Source of the DNA: Kitasatospora phosalacinea
GTDB taxonomy: Bacteria > Actinomycetota > Actinomycetes > Streptomycetales > Streptomycetaceae
Reading direction: 5' to 3'
Length of the DNA stretch: 48,999 bases
Assembly (NCBI RefSeq): GCF_000716545.1
Contig: NZ_JNWZ01000072.1
Span: 1-48,999, forward strand
This document shows positions 34,522 to 42,246 of the stretch, one piece after another. Position 1 is the first letter of the stretch; every line of letters starts with the position of its first letter. The notes under the pieces are model-generated. The model saw only the letters and a program-made list of their open reading frames with translations. It made no database searches and was not told the origin of the DNA. A program made the position numbers and the translations under genes.

Positions 34522-34574
34522 ACCGAACCCCCGCACCCCCGCACCCCAGTACCGAACCCCCGCACCCCCGCACC
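34522..34574. repeat. Two direct copies of a 24-bp C/A-rich repeat
   Basis: Identical 24-bp units at 34522-34545 and 34551-34574, each built from accgaacccc followed by repeated gcaccccc. They lie 50-100 bp upstream of the DUF4253 start, in the gap before the GNAT gene's stop. Confidence 0.75.
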
Positions 34575-34640
34575 GCACCAGTACCGCACGGCCCGCCCAC
34601 TACCGCGACCGCCGCCTCCCCGGGCGCCGCAGCCGCCCGC

Positions 34641-35435
34641 TCAGCGCCCTTCCGCCGCACCCCGCTGCGCCGCCGCGCCCAGCGACCGGTGTTCGAGGCC
34701 GAGTCGCCGGTAGAGCCCGATCGCCGGTCCGTTCCAGGCGTCCACCATCAGTGCGGCGTGCGTCGAACGTCCGAGGATCCCGGCGAGCACCAGCCGGCAG
34801 GCGGCGGCCGCGTGCCCGCGTCCGCGCCCGTGCGCGGGATCGCTGACGACACCCGCGAGCAGGCCGACGCTCGGGGCGGGCCAGGCGTCGGCGGCGACGG
34901 CGGTGAGCCGCCCCTCCTCGTCGCGGACGCCCGCCCAGGCCCGGACGCCCGGCCGGTGCGGGTGGGCGTGCGAGGCCGGGAAGTGCCGGTCGATCAGCTC
35001 CGCCGCCTCGTCCAGTTCGCCGGGCGCGAGCCAGCGCGCGACCGGCCGCCCGCCGTCGCCCCGGTGGGCACCGGCCCCGTCGAGGCCGCCGAGCGGCGGC
35101 AGGCCGGTCGCGGTGCGCTGCATCCACCCGAAGCTTCCGAGCGGTTCCAGGCCGTCCCGGTGGGCGCAGAGTTCGGCGAGCAGCCCGGCGTCGCCGAACG
35201 GGCGGTAGCCCGGGCCGACGAGGGCCAGCACCTCGTCCAGCAGCGGCAGCAGGTCCGCGAGGGGGCCGCGGACGGCGATCCGGTCGCGGCCGGAGAGGGC
35301 GGGGGTGGTGACGGCGACGGCCCGGCCGCGGGTCCAGGTGCGGGCGCCGCCGGCGAGTCCCTGGGCGGCCCAGACGAGCACGCTGTCATCGTCGGTGGCG
35401 GCGCGGAGTCGTTCCTCCGTGGTCAGTTCGAGCAC
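34641..35435 (-). CDS. GNAT-family N-acetyltransferase
   Basis: 264 aa, GTG start at 35435. The C-terminal half holds a GNAT domain: GLLAGVVSDPAHGRGRGHAA (acetyl-CoA pyrophosphate-binding Arg/Gly loop) and ALMVDAWNGPAIGLYRRLGL (Asn and Tyr of motif B). The N-terminal half (TTEERLRAATDDDSVLVWAA...) resembles the non-catalytic half of two-domain GNAT proteins. Substrate unknown. The start is uncertain because no strong ribosome site is visible. Confidence 0.82.
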   Translation of the reverse strand: MLELTTEERLRAATDDDSVLVWAAQGLAGGARTWTRGRAVAVTTPALSGRDRIAVRGPLADLLPLLDEVLALVGPGYRPFGDAGLLAELCAHRDGLEPLGSFGWMQRTATGLPPLGGLDGAGAHRGDGGRPVARWLAPGELDEAAELIDRHFPASHAHPHRPGVRAWAGVRDEEGRLTAVAADAWPAPSVGLLAGVVSDPAHGRGRGHAAAACRLVLAGILGRSTHAALMVDAWNGPAIGLYRRLGLEHRSLGAAAQRGAAEGR

Positions 35436-35572
35436 GCACCCATTCTGTGTCCGGCCCCGTCCGCCGCCGCGCCCGGGGTCACCGCCCGGCCCCGGCCGGG
35501 GTTGACGTACAGTCAGTGACCACCGTCCGCAGCACGGTTCGAGGGCTTCGGGGGTGGACGCGGCGCCGGTAT

Positions 35573-35602
35573 TTCATTACGGTCTGGCGTCAAACCTATA
35601 TT
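35573..35602 (+). promoter_or_regulatory. Predicted promoter of the NlpC/P60 gene
   Basis: ttcatt (35573-35578), 18-nt spacer, tatatt (35597-35602; 5 of 6 matches to TATAAT). The region is markedly AT-rich for this genome and lies 48 bp upstream of the ATG, which has gaaggag before it. Confidence 0.55.
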
Positions 35603-35649
35603 CGGACGATCACTCGAACGAATGAGTCTGACCGGAAGAAGGAGCCTCG

Positions 35650-36559
35650 ATGGCCTCCCACCGCCGCCCCAAGCAGCCGAGTCGCGCCCGGGTGGTCGTC
35701 CTCACGGGCGCCGCCGCGACCGCGGTCGCCCTCTCGGCCCAGGTCGGCGCGCAGGCGGCGCCCGCCCAGCCGTCCAAGGACGAGGTGAAGGCCCAGGTCG
35801 ACAAGCTGTCCGAGGAGATGGAGCAGGCCACCGAGAAGTACAACGGCGCCAAGGAGCGGGCCGACCAGCTGCGCCAGCAGGCCGGGCAGCTGCAGGACCA
35901 GGTGGCCCGCAGCCAGGAGCAGCTGACCGAGCTGGCCTCGGGGCTCGCGGTGGTCGCCGCGGACGAGTACCGGCAGGGCGGCGTCGACCCGTCGATGCAG
36001 CTGATCCTCTCCGCCGACCCGGACCAGTACCTGGCCAAGGCGTCCTCCTTCGACCAGGCCGCCATCCAAGCTCGCCGAGTCGCGCCGGCTGCTCAACCAG
36101 CTCAGCGCCGCCGACCGCGCCGCGATCCTGGCCGACAACGAGGGCACCGCCTCGCGCGGCTCCGACCGGGTGGACCTCGGCTCCCTGCCGAAGGCGGGCA
36201 GCGCCGCCGCCCAGGCCGCCGTGGAGATCGCGCTCGCCCAGCGGGGCAAGCCGTACGTCTGGGGCGCCCAGGGGCCGAACAGCTTCGACTGCTCCGGGCT
36301 GATGGTGTACGCGTACGCACAGGCCGGCGTGCACCTGCCGCGCACCTCGCAGGAGCAGGCCGGCGCCGGCAGCAGCGTGGGCCGCGACTGGCACAACGCC
36401 CAGCCGGGCGACCTGGTGATCTACAACGTGCACGGCGCCCAGGACCACGTCGGCATGTACATCGGCAACGGCACGGTGGTGCACGCACCGAAGCCCGGGG
36501 CGCCGGTCCGCACCATGGCGGTCGACGCCCTGACCATCAGCACCATCCGCCGGATCTGA
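35650..36559 (+). pseudogene. NlpC/P60 cell-wall endopeptidase, disrupted by a frameshift/deletion
   Basis: The ATG frame at 35650 gives a signal peptide (to about residue 37, AQA/AP) and a coiled coil (KDEVKAQVDKLSEEMEQATE...) down to DQYLAKASSFDQAA. The frame then breaks near 36064-36068. The next frame continues KLAESRRLLNQLSAADRAAI and a complete NlpC/P60 domain (YVWGAQGPNSFDCSG with catalytic Cys, HVGMYIGNG with catalytic His, then VVHAP) to the stop at 36557-36559. Intact homologues have some 40-60 more coiled-coil residues between these halves, so the junction looks like an out-of-frame deletion rather than a single miscalled base. Normal role: cleavage of peptidoglycan stem peptides in growth or sporulation. 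Confidence 0.82.
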
Positions 36560-36599
36560 CCCGGGCGCCCGCGCCCGGCGGCCGCTCAGCCCCGGCCGC

Positions 36600-37568
36600 T
36601 CAGCCTCGGCCGGCCGCGCGCCGCTCGGGCAGCTGCCCGGCCACGATCGACGCCAGCGCCAGCGCGAAGCCCAGCAGTTGCACCGGCCCGAGGGTCTGCC
36701 CCAGCAGCAGCGCACCCAGCACCGCCGCGACCAGCGGCGACAGCAGGCCCAGCACCGCGACGCTGGTGACCGGGAGCCGGCCGATGCCCTGGAACCAGAG
36801 CGCGTACGTGAGCAGCCCGCCGATCAGGCCGAGCCACAGGTAACCGAGCGCGGCCCGGCCGTCGACCGCGGGGGCCGCACCCTCGAACAGGAAGGTGGCG
36901 GGCAGCAGGAACAGTCCGCCGGCGGTGAGCTGCCAGCCCGTCAGCGCGAGCGGGCCGACGCCCTCGGGGCGCCCCCAGCGCTTGGTGAGCGTGACGCCGA
37001 GGCCCATGGTGGCGGCGCCGCCCAGCCCGGCGGCCACCCCGACGGCGTCCAGCGCCGCGGCCGGGCCGATCACCACCAGCCCGACGCCGAGCACCCCCAC
37101 CAGCGCCCAGCCGAGCCGCCTGGCCGACAGCCGCTGCCGGAGCACCGGAACGGCGAGCAGCGCGACGACCATCGGCTGGGCCGCGCCGAGGGTGGCGGCC
37201 ACGCCGCCGGGGAGGCGTTCGGCGGCGGTGAACAGCAGCGGCAGGAACAGGCCGATGTTCAGCACGCCGAGCACGGCGGCCTTGCCCCACCAACTGCCGC
37301 GCGGCAGCGTCCGGGTGAGGGCGAGTGCGATCAGTCCGGCGGGCAGGGCGCGCAGCAGGGCGGCGAACATCGGGTGGCCGGGGGGCAGCAGTTCGGTGGT
37401 GACCACGTAGGTGGTGCCCCACACCATCGGGGCCAGCGCGGTGAGCGCGGTGCGGCGCAGGGTGCCGGATCCGGTGTCCGCGCCGCTGCCGTTCCGGGGC
37501 GGACCGGCGTGCGGGGCAGGGGTGTCGAGCGGGCTGGGGGTCGAGGTGGTGCCGATGTTCGCTCTCAT
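36600..37568 (-). CDS. EamA/DMT-family exporter
   Basis: 322 aa, ATG at 37568, weak ribosome site. About ten hydrophobic segments in two repeats of the EamA type: LTALAPMVWGTTYVVTTELL near the N-terminus (the usual WG.....) and a second half from LGWALVGVLGVGLVVIGP. Members export amino acids, purines or drugs; substrate unknown. It is divergent from a LysR gene that probably controls it, a common pairing. The N-terminal 30 residues are Ser/Pro-rich and may be overextended. Confidence 0.87.
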   Translation of the reverse strand: MRANIGTTSTPSPLDTPAPHAGPPRNGSGADTGSGTLRRTALTALAPMVWGTTYVVTTELLPPGHPMFAALLRALPAGLIALALTRTLPRGSWWGKAAVLGVLNIGLFLPLLFTAAERLPGGVAATLGAAQPMVVALLAVPVLRQRLSARRLGWALVGVLGVGLVVIGPAAALDAVGVAAGLGGAATMGLGVTLTKRWGRPEGVGPLALTGWQLTAGGLFLLPATFLFEGAAPAVDGRAALGYLWLGLIGGLLTYALWFQGIGRLPVTSVAVLGLLSPLVAAVLGALLLGQTLGPVQLLGFALALASIVAGQLPERRAAGRG

Positions 37569-37591
37569 GTCCAGCAGTCTGACCCCGGCCC

Positions 37592-37630
37592 GATCGATGA
37601 GTCCAACACATGTTTGTCAGCTCATTGATC
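37592..37630. promoter_or_regulatory. Inverted repeat in the EamA/LysR divergent promoter
   Basis: gatcgatgag (37592-37601) and ctcattgatc (37621-37630) pair at 9 of 10 positions with a 19-nt spacer, in the short AT-richer gap between the divergent genes. It is a plausible LysR-type binding site. Confidence 0.5.
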
Positions 37631-37649
37631 TCGATTCAAGATGGATCCC

Positions 37650-38531
37650 ATGGAACTCCAGCAGTTGCGCTACGTCCTCGCGGTCGCCGAGACACTGAGC
37701 TTCACCCGGGCCGCCGAGCGCTGCCTGGTCGTGCAGTCGGCGCTCAGCCACCAGATCGCCCGGCTCGAACAGGAGCTGGGCGCCCGTCTGTTCGAACGCA
37801 CCAGCCGCAAGGTCCGGCTGACCGACGCCGGGGAGGCGTTCCTGCCGGCCGCCCGGCAGTGCCTGGAGGCGGCCGAGCGGGCGGCCGCCGAGGTCGCGGC
37901 GGCGGTCGGCGAGGTGCGCGGGCGGCTCGCGGTCGGGCTGATCTCGACCGTCACCGCGGTGGACATCCCGGCCGGGCTGCGCGAGTTCCGCGGCCGGCAC
38001 CCCCGGGTGCGGATCAGCCTTCGGGTGGGCGCCAGCAAGGACCTGGTCGAGCAGGTCCGCCAGGGGGCCCTGGACGTCGCCTTCCTCGGGCTACCCACCA
38101 CCTTCCGGCCCGAGGGCGTCACGGCCCGCGAACTCGCCCGCGGCCGGCTGGTGGCCGCCGTCTCCCCGGACCACCCGCTGGCCGCCCGGGAGCGGGTGCC
38201 GCTGCGCGAGCTGGCCGCCGAGCCCTTCGTCGACCTCCCGGCGGGCAGCGCGGGCCGGGCCCAGACCGACCTGGCGTTCGCCGCCGCCGGGCTGGTGCGC
38301 GACGTGGCCTTCGAGGTGGACGAGGCCTCCTACATCCCGCGCCTGGTCGGACCGGGCCTGGCGGTGGCCATGCTGCCCGCCGCGTACGTCCCGCAGTTGG
38401 CCGGCATCGCGGTCGTCGAGGTCACCGACGCGCCGACCCGGATCGAGACGGTGGTCTGGCCGCGCACCGGGCCCACCCCGGCGACCGCGGCGTTCCTCGC
38501 CCTGCTCGGCATCCCGGGCGAAGCCGGCTGA
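37650..38531 (+). CDS. LysR-family transcriptional regulator
   Basis: 293 aa from ATG 37650 (MELQQLRYVLAVAETLSFTR, the usual family start); an in-frame ATG at 37641 adds three residues and is equally possible. Winged helix-turn-helix AAERCLVVQSALSHQIARLEQELGARLFERTSR, linker helix, then the effector-binding domain (LAVGLISTVTAVDIPAGL..., GALDVAFLGLP). Its divergent orientation and the shared inverted repeat suggest it controls the EamA exporter and itself. Confidence 0.9.
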   Translation: MELQQLRYVLAVAETLSFTRAAERCLVVQSALSHQIARLEQELGARLFERTSRKVRLTDAGEAFLPAARQCLEAAERAAAEVAAAVGEVRGRLAVGLISTVTAVDIPAGLREFRGRHPRVRISLRVGASKDLVEQVRQGALDVAFLGLPTTFRPEGVTARELARGRLVAAVSPDHPLAARERVPLRELAAEPFVDLPAGSAGRAQTDLAFAAAGLVRDVAFEVDEASYIPRLVGPGLAVAMLPAAYVPQLAGIAVVEVTDAPTRIETVVWPRTGPTPATAAFLALLGIPGEAG

Positions 38532-38822
38532 ACCGGGCCGCCCGATCAGTAATTCACATGACACTACGATCAGATGATGACCCGTCAGGTCTCCGGTGCG
38601 TTGCGCCCCGTGTCCTCCCGTTTCCGCTTCCGCGATCCGCTGGCGGGCCGTTCACGGCCTGTGCTTACCTGACGCCGTGACCGTCCGGCGGCGCCGCCGC
38701 GCCGCCGGCACGGAGGGCACCCCGGGCCGTCCGGCCCGTCGACGGTGCCCCTCCCCGCCCTCCCGCGCCCGAGCGACGGCTCCGCCGTGCCCGCCCGCGC
38801 CCGTGACCCGTACAGGAGCAGC
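38532..38822 (+). other. metY leader region, GC-rich and structured
   Basis: 291 bp between the LysR gene and metY. It contains a small open frame at 38578-38673 (listed separately), a ggcggcgccgcc palindrome near 38690, and gggcacc/ggtgccc arms near 38716-38757. I looked for the conserved core of SAM riboswitches and did not see one. Confidence 0.4.
38578..38673 (+). CDS. Candidate 31-aa leaderless leader peptide upstream of metY
   Basis: ATG at 38578 lies 7 nt after TACGAT (38566-38571), the spacing expected if transcription starts on the start codon. The peptide is Arg/Ser-rich, begins MTRQVSGALRPVS and ends RSRPVLT. It has no Cys run and one Met. There is no good -35 element. Leaderless regulatory peptides are common before sulfur-metabolism genes in streptomycetes, but this match is weak. 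Confidence 0.25.
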
Positions 38823-40142
38823 ATGTCCGAGCAGAGCCCCGAGGCCGTTCCCGGCTGGTCGTTCGAGACCCGGCAGATCCACGCGGGCGCGCAGCCCGAC
38901 CCGGCGACCGGGGCGCGGGCGGTGCCGATCTACCAGACCACCTCCTTCGCCTTCCGGGACACCGCGCACGCCGCCGACCTGTTCTCGCTCGCCGAGCCGG
39001 GCAACATCTACACCCGCATCCACAATCCGACCACCGACGTGCTGGAGCAGCGCCTGGCCTCGCTGGAGGGCGGCGTGGCGGCGGTCGCGCTGGCCTCCGG
39101 TCAGGCGGCCGAGACGCTGGCGCTGCTGACGGTGGCCCAGGCGGGCGACCACCTGGTCTCCTCGGCCTCGCTGTACGGCGGCACCTACAACCTGCTGCGG
39201 CACACGCTGCCCAGGTTCGGCATCGAGGTGAGCTTCGTCGAGGACCCGGACGACCCGGAGGCGTGGCGGTCGGCGATCCGGCCGAACACCAAGGCGCTGT
39301 TCGCGGAGTCGCTGGGTAACCCGCGCGGCAACGTGCTGGACGTGCGCGGCGTCGCGGACGTCGCGCACGCCGCCGGGGTCCCGCTGATCGTCGACAACAC
39401 GGTGCCGACCCCGTACCTGCTGCGGCCGCTGGAGCACGGCGCGGACGTCGTGGTGCACTCGGCGACCAAGTTCCTCGGCGGGCACGGCACCACCATCGGC
39501 GGCGTGGTCGTGGACGGCGGGAGCTTCGACTTCGGCGCCCACCCGGAGCGCTTCCCCGGTTTCAACGAGCCCGACCCGAGCTACCACGGCCTGCGCTTCT
39601 GGGACGCCCTCGGCCCGGGCGCGTTCGCCGCCAAGCTGCGGGTGCAACTGCTGCGCGACCTCGGCCCCGCGCTCTCCCCGCACTCGGCCTTCCTGCTGCT
39701 CCAGGGCGTGGAGACGCTGTCGCTGCGGCTGGAGCGGCACACCGCGAACGCCCTGGAACTGGCCCGCTGGCTGGAGCAGCGCGACGAGGTCGCGGCCGTC
39801 CACTACCCGGGCCTGCCGTCCAGCCGCTGGTACGCGGCGGCCCAGCGCTACCTGCCGCGCGGCGCGGGCGCGGTGCTCTCCTTCGAGCTGCGCGACGGCG
39901 TCGAGGCGGGCCGGCGGTTCGTGGACGGGCTGGAGCTGTTCAGCCACCTCGCCAACATCGGGGACGTGCGCAGCCTGGTGATCCACCCGGCCTCGACCAC
40001 CCACAGCCAGCTGGACGCCGAGCAGTTGACGGCCACCGGGACGGCGCCGGGCCTGGTGCGGCTGTCGGTCGGTCTGGAGAGCGTCACGGACCTGCGGGCC
40101 GACCTGGAGGCGGGTTTCCGTTCGGCGAAGGGCGCGTCCTGA
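38823..40142 (+). CDS. metY: O-acetylhomoserine aminocarboxypropyltransferase (sulfhydrylase)
   Basis: 439 aa, ATG at 38823 with aggag 5 nt upstream. Cys/Met-metabolism PLP enzyme: FETRQIHAGAQPDPATGARA, YQTTSFAFRD, YTRIHNPT, ALASGQAAETLALL (phosphate contact), VDNTVPTPYL (Asp for the PLP ring) and HSATKFLGGHGTTIGG (PLP lysine). Length and the GFNEPDPSYHGLRFWD insert are typical of MetY rather than MetB. It makes homocysteine from O-acetylhomoserine and sulfide. The stop overlaps the proposed metX start, so the two are coupled. Confidence 0.95.
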   Translation: MSEQSPEAVPGWSFETRQIHAGAQPDPATGARAVPIYQTTSFAFRDTAHAADLFSLAEPGNIYTRIHNPTTDVLEQRLASLEGGVAAVALASGQAAETLALLTVAQAGDHLVSSASLYGGTYNLLRHTLPRFGIEVSFVEDPDDPEAWRSAIRPNTKALFAESLGNPRGNVLDVRGVADVAHAAGVPLIVDNTVPTPYLLRPLEHGADVVVHSATKFLGGHGTTIGGVVVDGGSFDFGAHPERFPGFNEPDPSYHGLRFWDALGPGAFAAKLRVQLLRDLGPALSPHSAFLLLQGVETLSLRLERHTANALELARWLEQRDEVAAVHYPGLPSSRWYAAAQRYLPRGAGAVLSFELRDGVEAGRRFVDGLELFSHLANIGDVRSLVIHPASTTHSQLDAEQLTATGTAPGLVRLSVGLESVTDLRADLEAGFRSAKGAS

Positions 40143-41293
40143 ACGGCCTGGCTCAGCACGCCGTCCCACCGGCCTCCGGGGCCTGGCGGGACGGCGACCC
40201 GGTCGGCGGGCGGCGCTGGTTCGCGCTGCCCGGGCCGCTCGCCCTGGAGGCGGGCGGCACCCTGCCCGGGGCCCGGCTGGCGTACCAGACCTGGGGATCG
40301 CCGCGCCCGGACGGCTCCAACGCGGTGCTGGTGCTGCACGCGCTGACCGGGGACAGCCACCTCACCGGGCCGGCCGGACCCGGGCACCCGACGCCGGGCT
40401 GGTGGACGGAGCTGGTCGGACCGGGGCGGCCGCTGGACACCGACCGCTGGTTCGTGGTCGCGCCGAACGTGCTCGGCGGCTGCCAGGGCTCCACCGGCCC
40501 GGCCTCGACCGCACCGGACGGGCGGCCGTGGGGCAGCAGGTTCCCGTTCCTCACCCAGCGCGACCAGGTCGCCGCCGAGGTGCGCCTCGCGGACGCCCTC
40601 GGGATCGGCCGCTGGGCGCTGGTGGTCGGCGGGTCGATGGGCGGGATGCGCGCCCTGGAGTGGGCGGTGGCGCACCCGGAACGGGTCGGGGCGCTGCTGG
40701 TGCTGGCCACCGCGGCGGCCGCCTCGGCCGAGCAGATCGCGCACGCCTCCGCGCAGTTGCACGCGATCCGCGCGGACCCGGGGTGGCACGGCGGCGACTA
40801 CCACCACCTGCCGCCGGGCCGCGGCCCGCACCGGGGCCTGGGCCTGGCCCGCCGCCTGGCCCAGATCACCTACCGCAGCGAGAGCGAGCTCGCCGCCCGC
40901 TTCGGCCGCGCCCCGCAGTCCGGCGAACACCCGTGGCGCGGCGGGCGGTTCGCCGTCGAGTCGTACCTGGACCACCACGCCGCGAAACTCGCCCACCGCT
41001 TCGACGCGGGGAGTTACGTCGTCCTCAACCAGGCCATGAACGCGCACGACCTCGGCCGGGGCCGGGGCGGCACCGCCGCGGCGCTGCGCCGGGCCGCCGT
41101 TCCGGCGCTGGTCGCCGCGGTCGACTCGGACCGGCTGTACCCGCCCGCCCAGCAGGCCGAACTGGCGGCGCTGCTGCCGGACGCCGACGCGCCGCGGGTG
41201 CTCTCCTCGCCGTACGGCCACGACGGGTTCCTGCTGGAGACCGGTCAGGTGGCGCCGCTGCTCGCCGAACTGCTGCCGGCCGTCCGCCGCTGA
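40139..41293 (+). CDS. metX: Homoserine O-acetyltransferase, apparent CTG start
   Basis: 384 aa if it starts at CTG 40139. No ATG, GTG or TTG occurs in frame near the required N-terminus, and gaaggg lies 6 nt upstream of the CTG, which overlaps the metY stop as CTGA. The homologous N-terminus (VPPASGAWRDGDPVGGRRW) begins just after it; the next usual start (GTG 40325) would lose about 60 conserved residues. Alpha/beta-hydrolase acetyltransferase motifs: LTGDSHLTGPAGPGHPTPGW, LGGCQGSTGPAS, nucleophile Ser in VVGGSMGGMRALEW, Asp in AAVDSDRLYPP and His in SPYGHDGFLLE. It supplies O-acetylhomoserine to MetY. Confidence 0.9.
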   Translation: MNGLAQHAVPPASGAWRDGDPVGGRRWFALPGPLALEAGGTLPGARLAYQTWGSPRPDGSNAVLVLHALTGDSHLTGPAGPGHPTPGWWTELVGPGRPLDTDRWFVVAPNVLGGCQGSTGPASTAPDGRPWGSRFPFLTQRDQVAAEVRLADALGIGRWALVVGGSMGGMRALEWAVAHPERVGALLVLATAAAASAEQIAHASAQLHAIRADPGWHGGDYHHLPPGRGPHRGLGLARRLAQITYRSESELAARFGRAPQSGEHPWRGGRFAVESYLDHHAAKLAHRFDAGSYVVLNQAMNAHDLGRGRGGTAAALRRAAVPALVAAVDSDRLYPPAQQAELAALLPDADAPRVLSSPYGHDGFLLETGQVAPLLAELLPAVRR

Positions 41294-41337
41294 CCCGGCC
41301 CTCCGGCCCTTTCGGTCCTGCTCTTCCGGCCGCTCGC

Positions 41338-41760
41338 TCAGGCGATCGAGGCGGCCACGATCGCGGCGGCGGCCAGGTTGCAACTGGCCGAGACCCACAC
41401 CGCCGGGTGCGGCTCGGTGGAGACCAGGATCGCGCCGAGCCGCCCGGGCGTGAGCAGGTCCAGCAGCCAGAACGCGAGCGCCATCAGCAGCAGGCCCAGG
41501 GCGCCGAAGCAGAGCGTGGACAGCAGGCCCTTGCCGAAGTCCTCGTAGGTGTACCGGATCGCGGTGTACACGATGCCGCCGACGCCGAGCAGCGCCGAAC
41601 TGAGCAGCACGGCCGCGTTGCGGTTGCCCTCGGCCCAGATCAGCCGGCCCAGCTTGCCGGGGGTGAGGACGTCGATCAGCAGGTAGCCGAGCAGCAGCAG
41701 CACCAGGCCGACCAGGCCGTAGACGGCGGCCGCGCCGAGGCCGTGGAGTATGTCGTTCAT
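41338..41760 (-). CDS. DUF350-family membrane protein
   Basis: 140 aa, ATG at 41760 with ggggag 9 nt upstream. Four hydrophobic segments in two repeats, each with the family signature LLGYLLIDVLTPGKLG / LAFWLLDLLTPGRLG. The same family includes E. coli YjfL, found beside glutathionylspermidine-synthase-like and YgiB-type genes. Here it is divergent from a small lipoprotein and a glutathionylspermidine-synthase-like gene, so the three probably form one functional unit. The molecular role of the family is not known. Confidence 0.85.
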   Translation of the reverse strand: MNDILHGLGAAAVYGLVGLVLLLLGYLLIDVLTPGKLGRLIWAEGNRNAAVLLSSALLGVGGIVYTAIRYTYEDFGKGLLSTLCFGALGLLLMALAFWLLDLLTPGRLGAILVSTEPHPAVWVSASCNLAAAAIVAASIA

Positions 41761-41902
41761 CTGCGGGGGCTCCCCGGGGGTCGGGCGGCCGGGAGCCGCG
41801 CCGTGGTCAAGGATCGGCAAAAGATATCCCATGCCCCTGGCGTCCCGTCAGTTTCCGGGGCACCTCCCCCGCCCTCCGGCGGCACGCGTACGATGATCCG
41901 CC

Positions 41903-42241
41903 ATGACACCGCCGCCCTCCTCCTCCGCCGGACCGGACCGGTCGATACCCGGTGCCCGCCGCCGCTCGGGCTTCGTCGCCCTGGGAATGGTCGGCACCCT
42001 CGCGCTGACCCTCTCCGGCTGCTCCTCGTCCACCAGGACGCCCAGCCGCTGCGTCGACCCGAACACGCTCAAGGTCCTCGACTCGCACTCCTGCTCGGCC
42101 GGCGGTTCGGGCGCGGGCCAGTGGTACTACTGCGGCTCCGGCACCGCCACCGCCAGCGGCGGCACCTTCAGCAAGTCCGCCGCCAAGCGCGGCGGCTTCG
42201 GCTGCCCCAAGGGGAGCAGCAGCGGCTCGGGCGGGGGCTGA
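41903..42241 (+). CDS. Small Ser/Gly-rich lipoprotein, YgiB-like context
   Basis: 112 aa, ATG at 41903. Lipoprotein signal with lipobox LSGC at about residues 37-40 after an N-terminal cytoplasmic stretch. The mature part has further cysteines (RCVDPNTLKV, HSCSAGG, YYCGSG, GFGCPKG) and a KRGGFG motif close to the C-terminus, which resembles the RGGFG ending of YgiB/DUF1190 proteins. It ends 5 bp before the glutathionylspermidine-synthase-like gene. The resemblance is short and the function unknown. Confidence 0.65.
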   Translation: MTPPPSSSAGPDRSIPGARRRSGFVALGMVGTLALTLSGCSSSTRTPSRCVDPNTLKVLDSHSCSAGGSGAGQWYYCGSGTATASGGTFSKSAAKRGGFGCPKGSSSGSGGG

Positions 42242-42246
42242 TCCGG

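Noticed and set aside
38532..38822. SAM-type riboswitch before metY
   Set aside because: The conserved SAM-I core and kink-turn sequences are not present; only generic GC-rich dyads are seen.
40325..41293. metX starting at GTG 40325
   Set aside because: It would remove conserved N-terminal MetX sequence (ASGAWRDGDP through AYQTWG) that is intact and in frame upstream.
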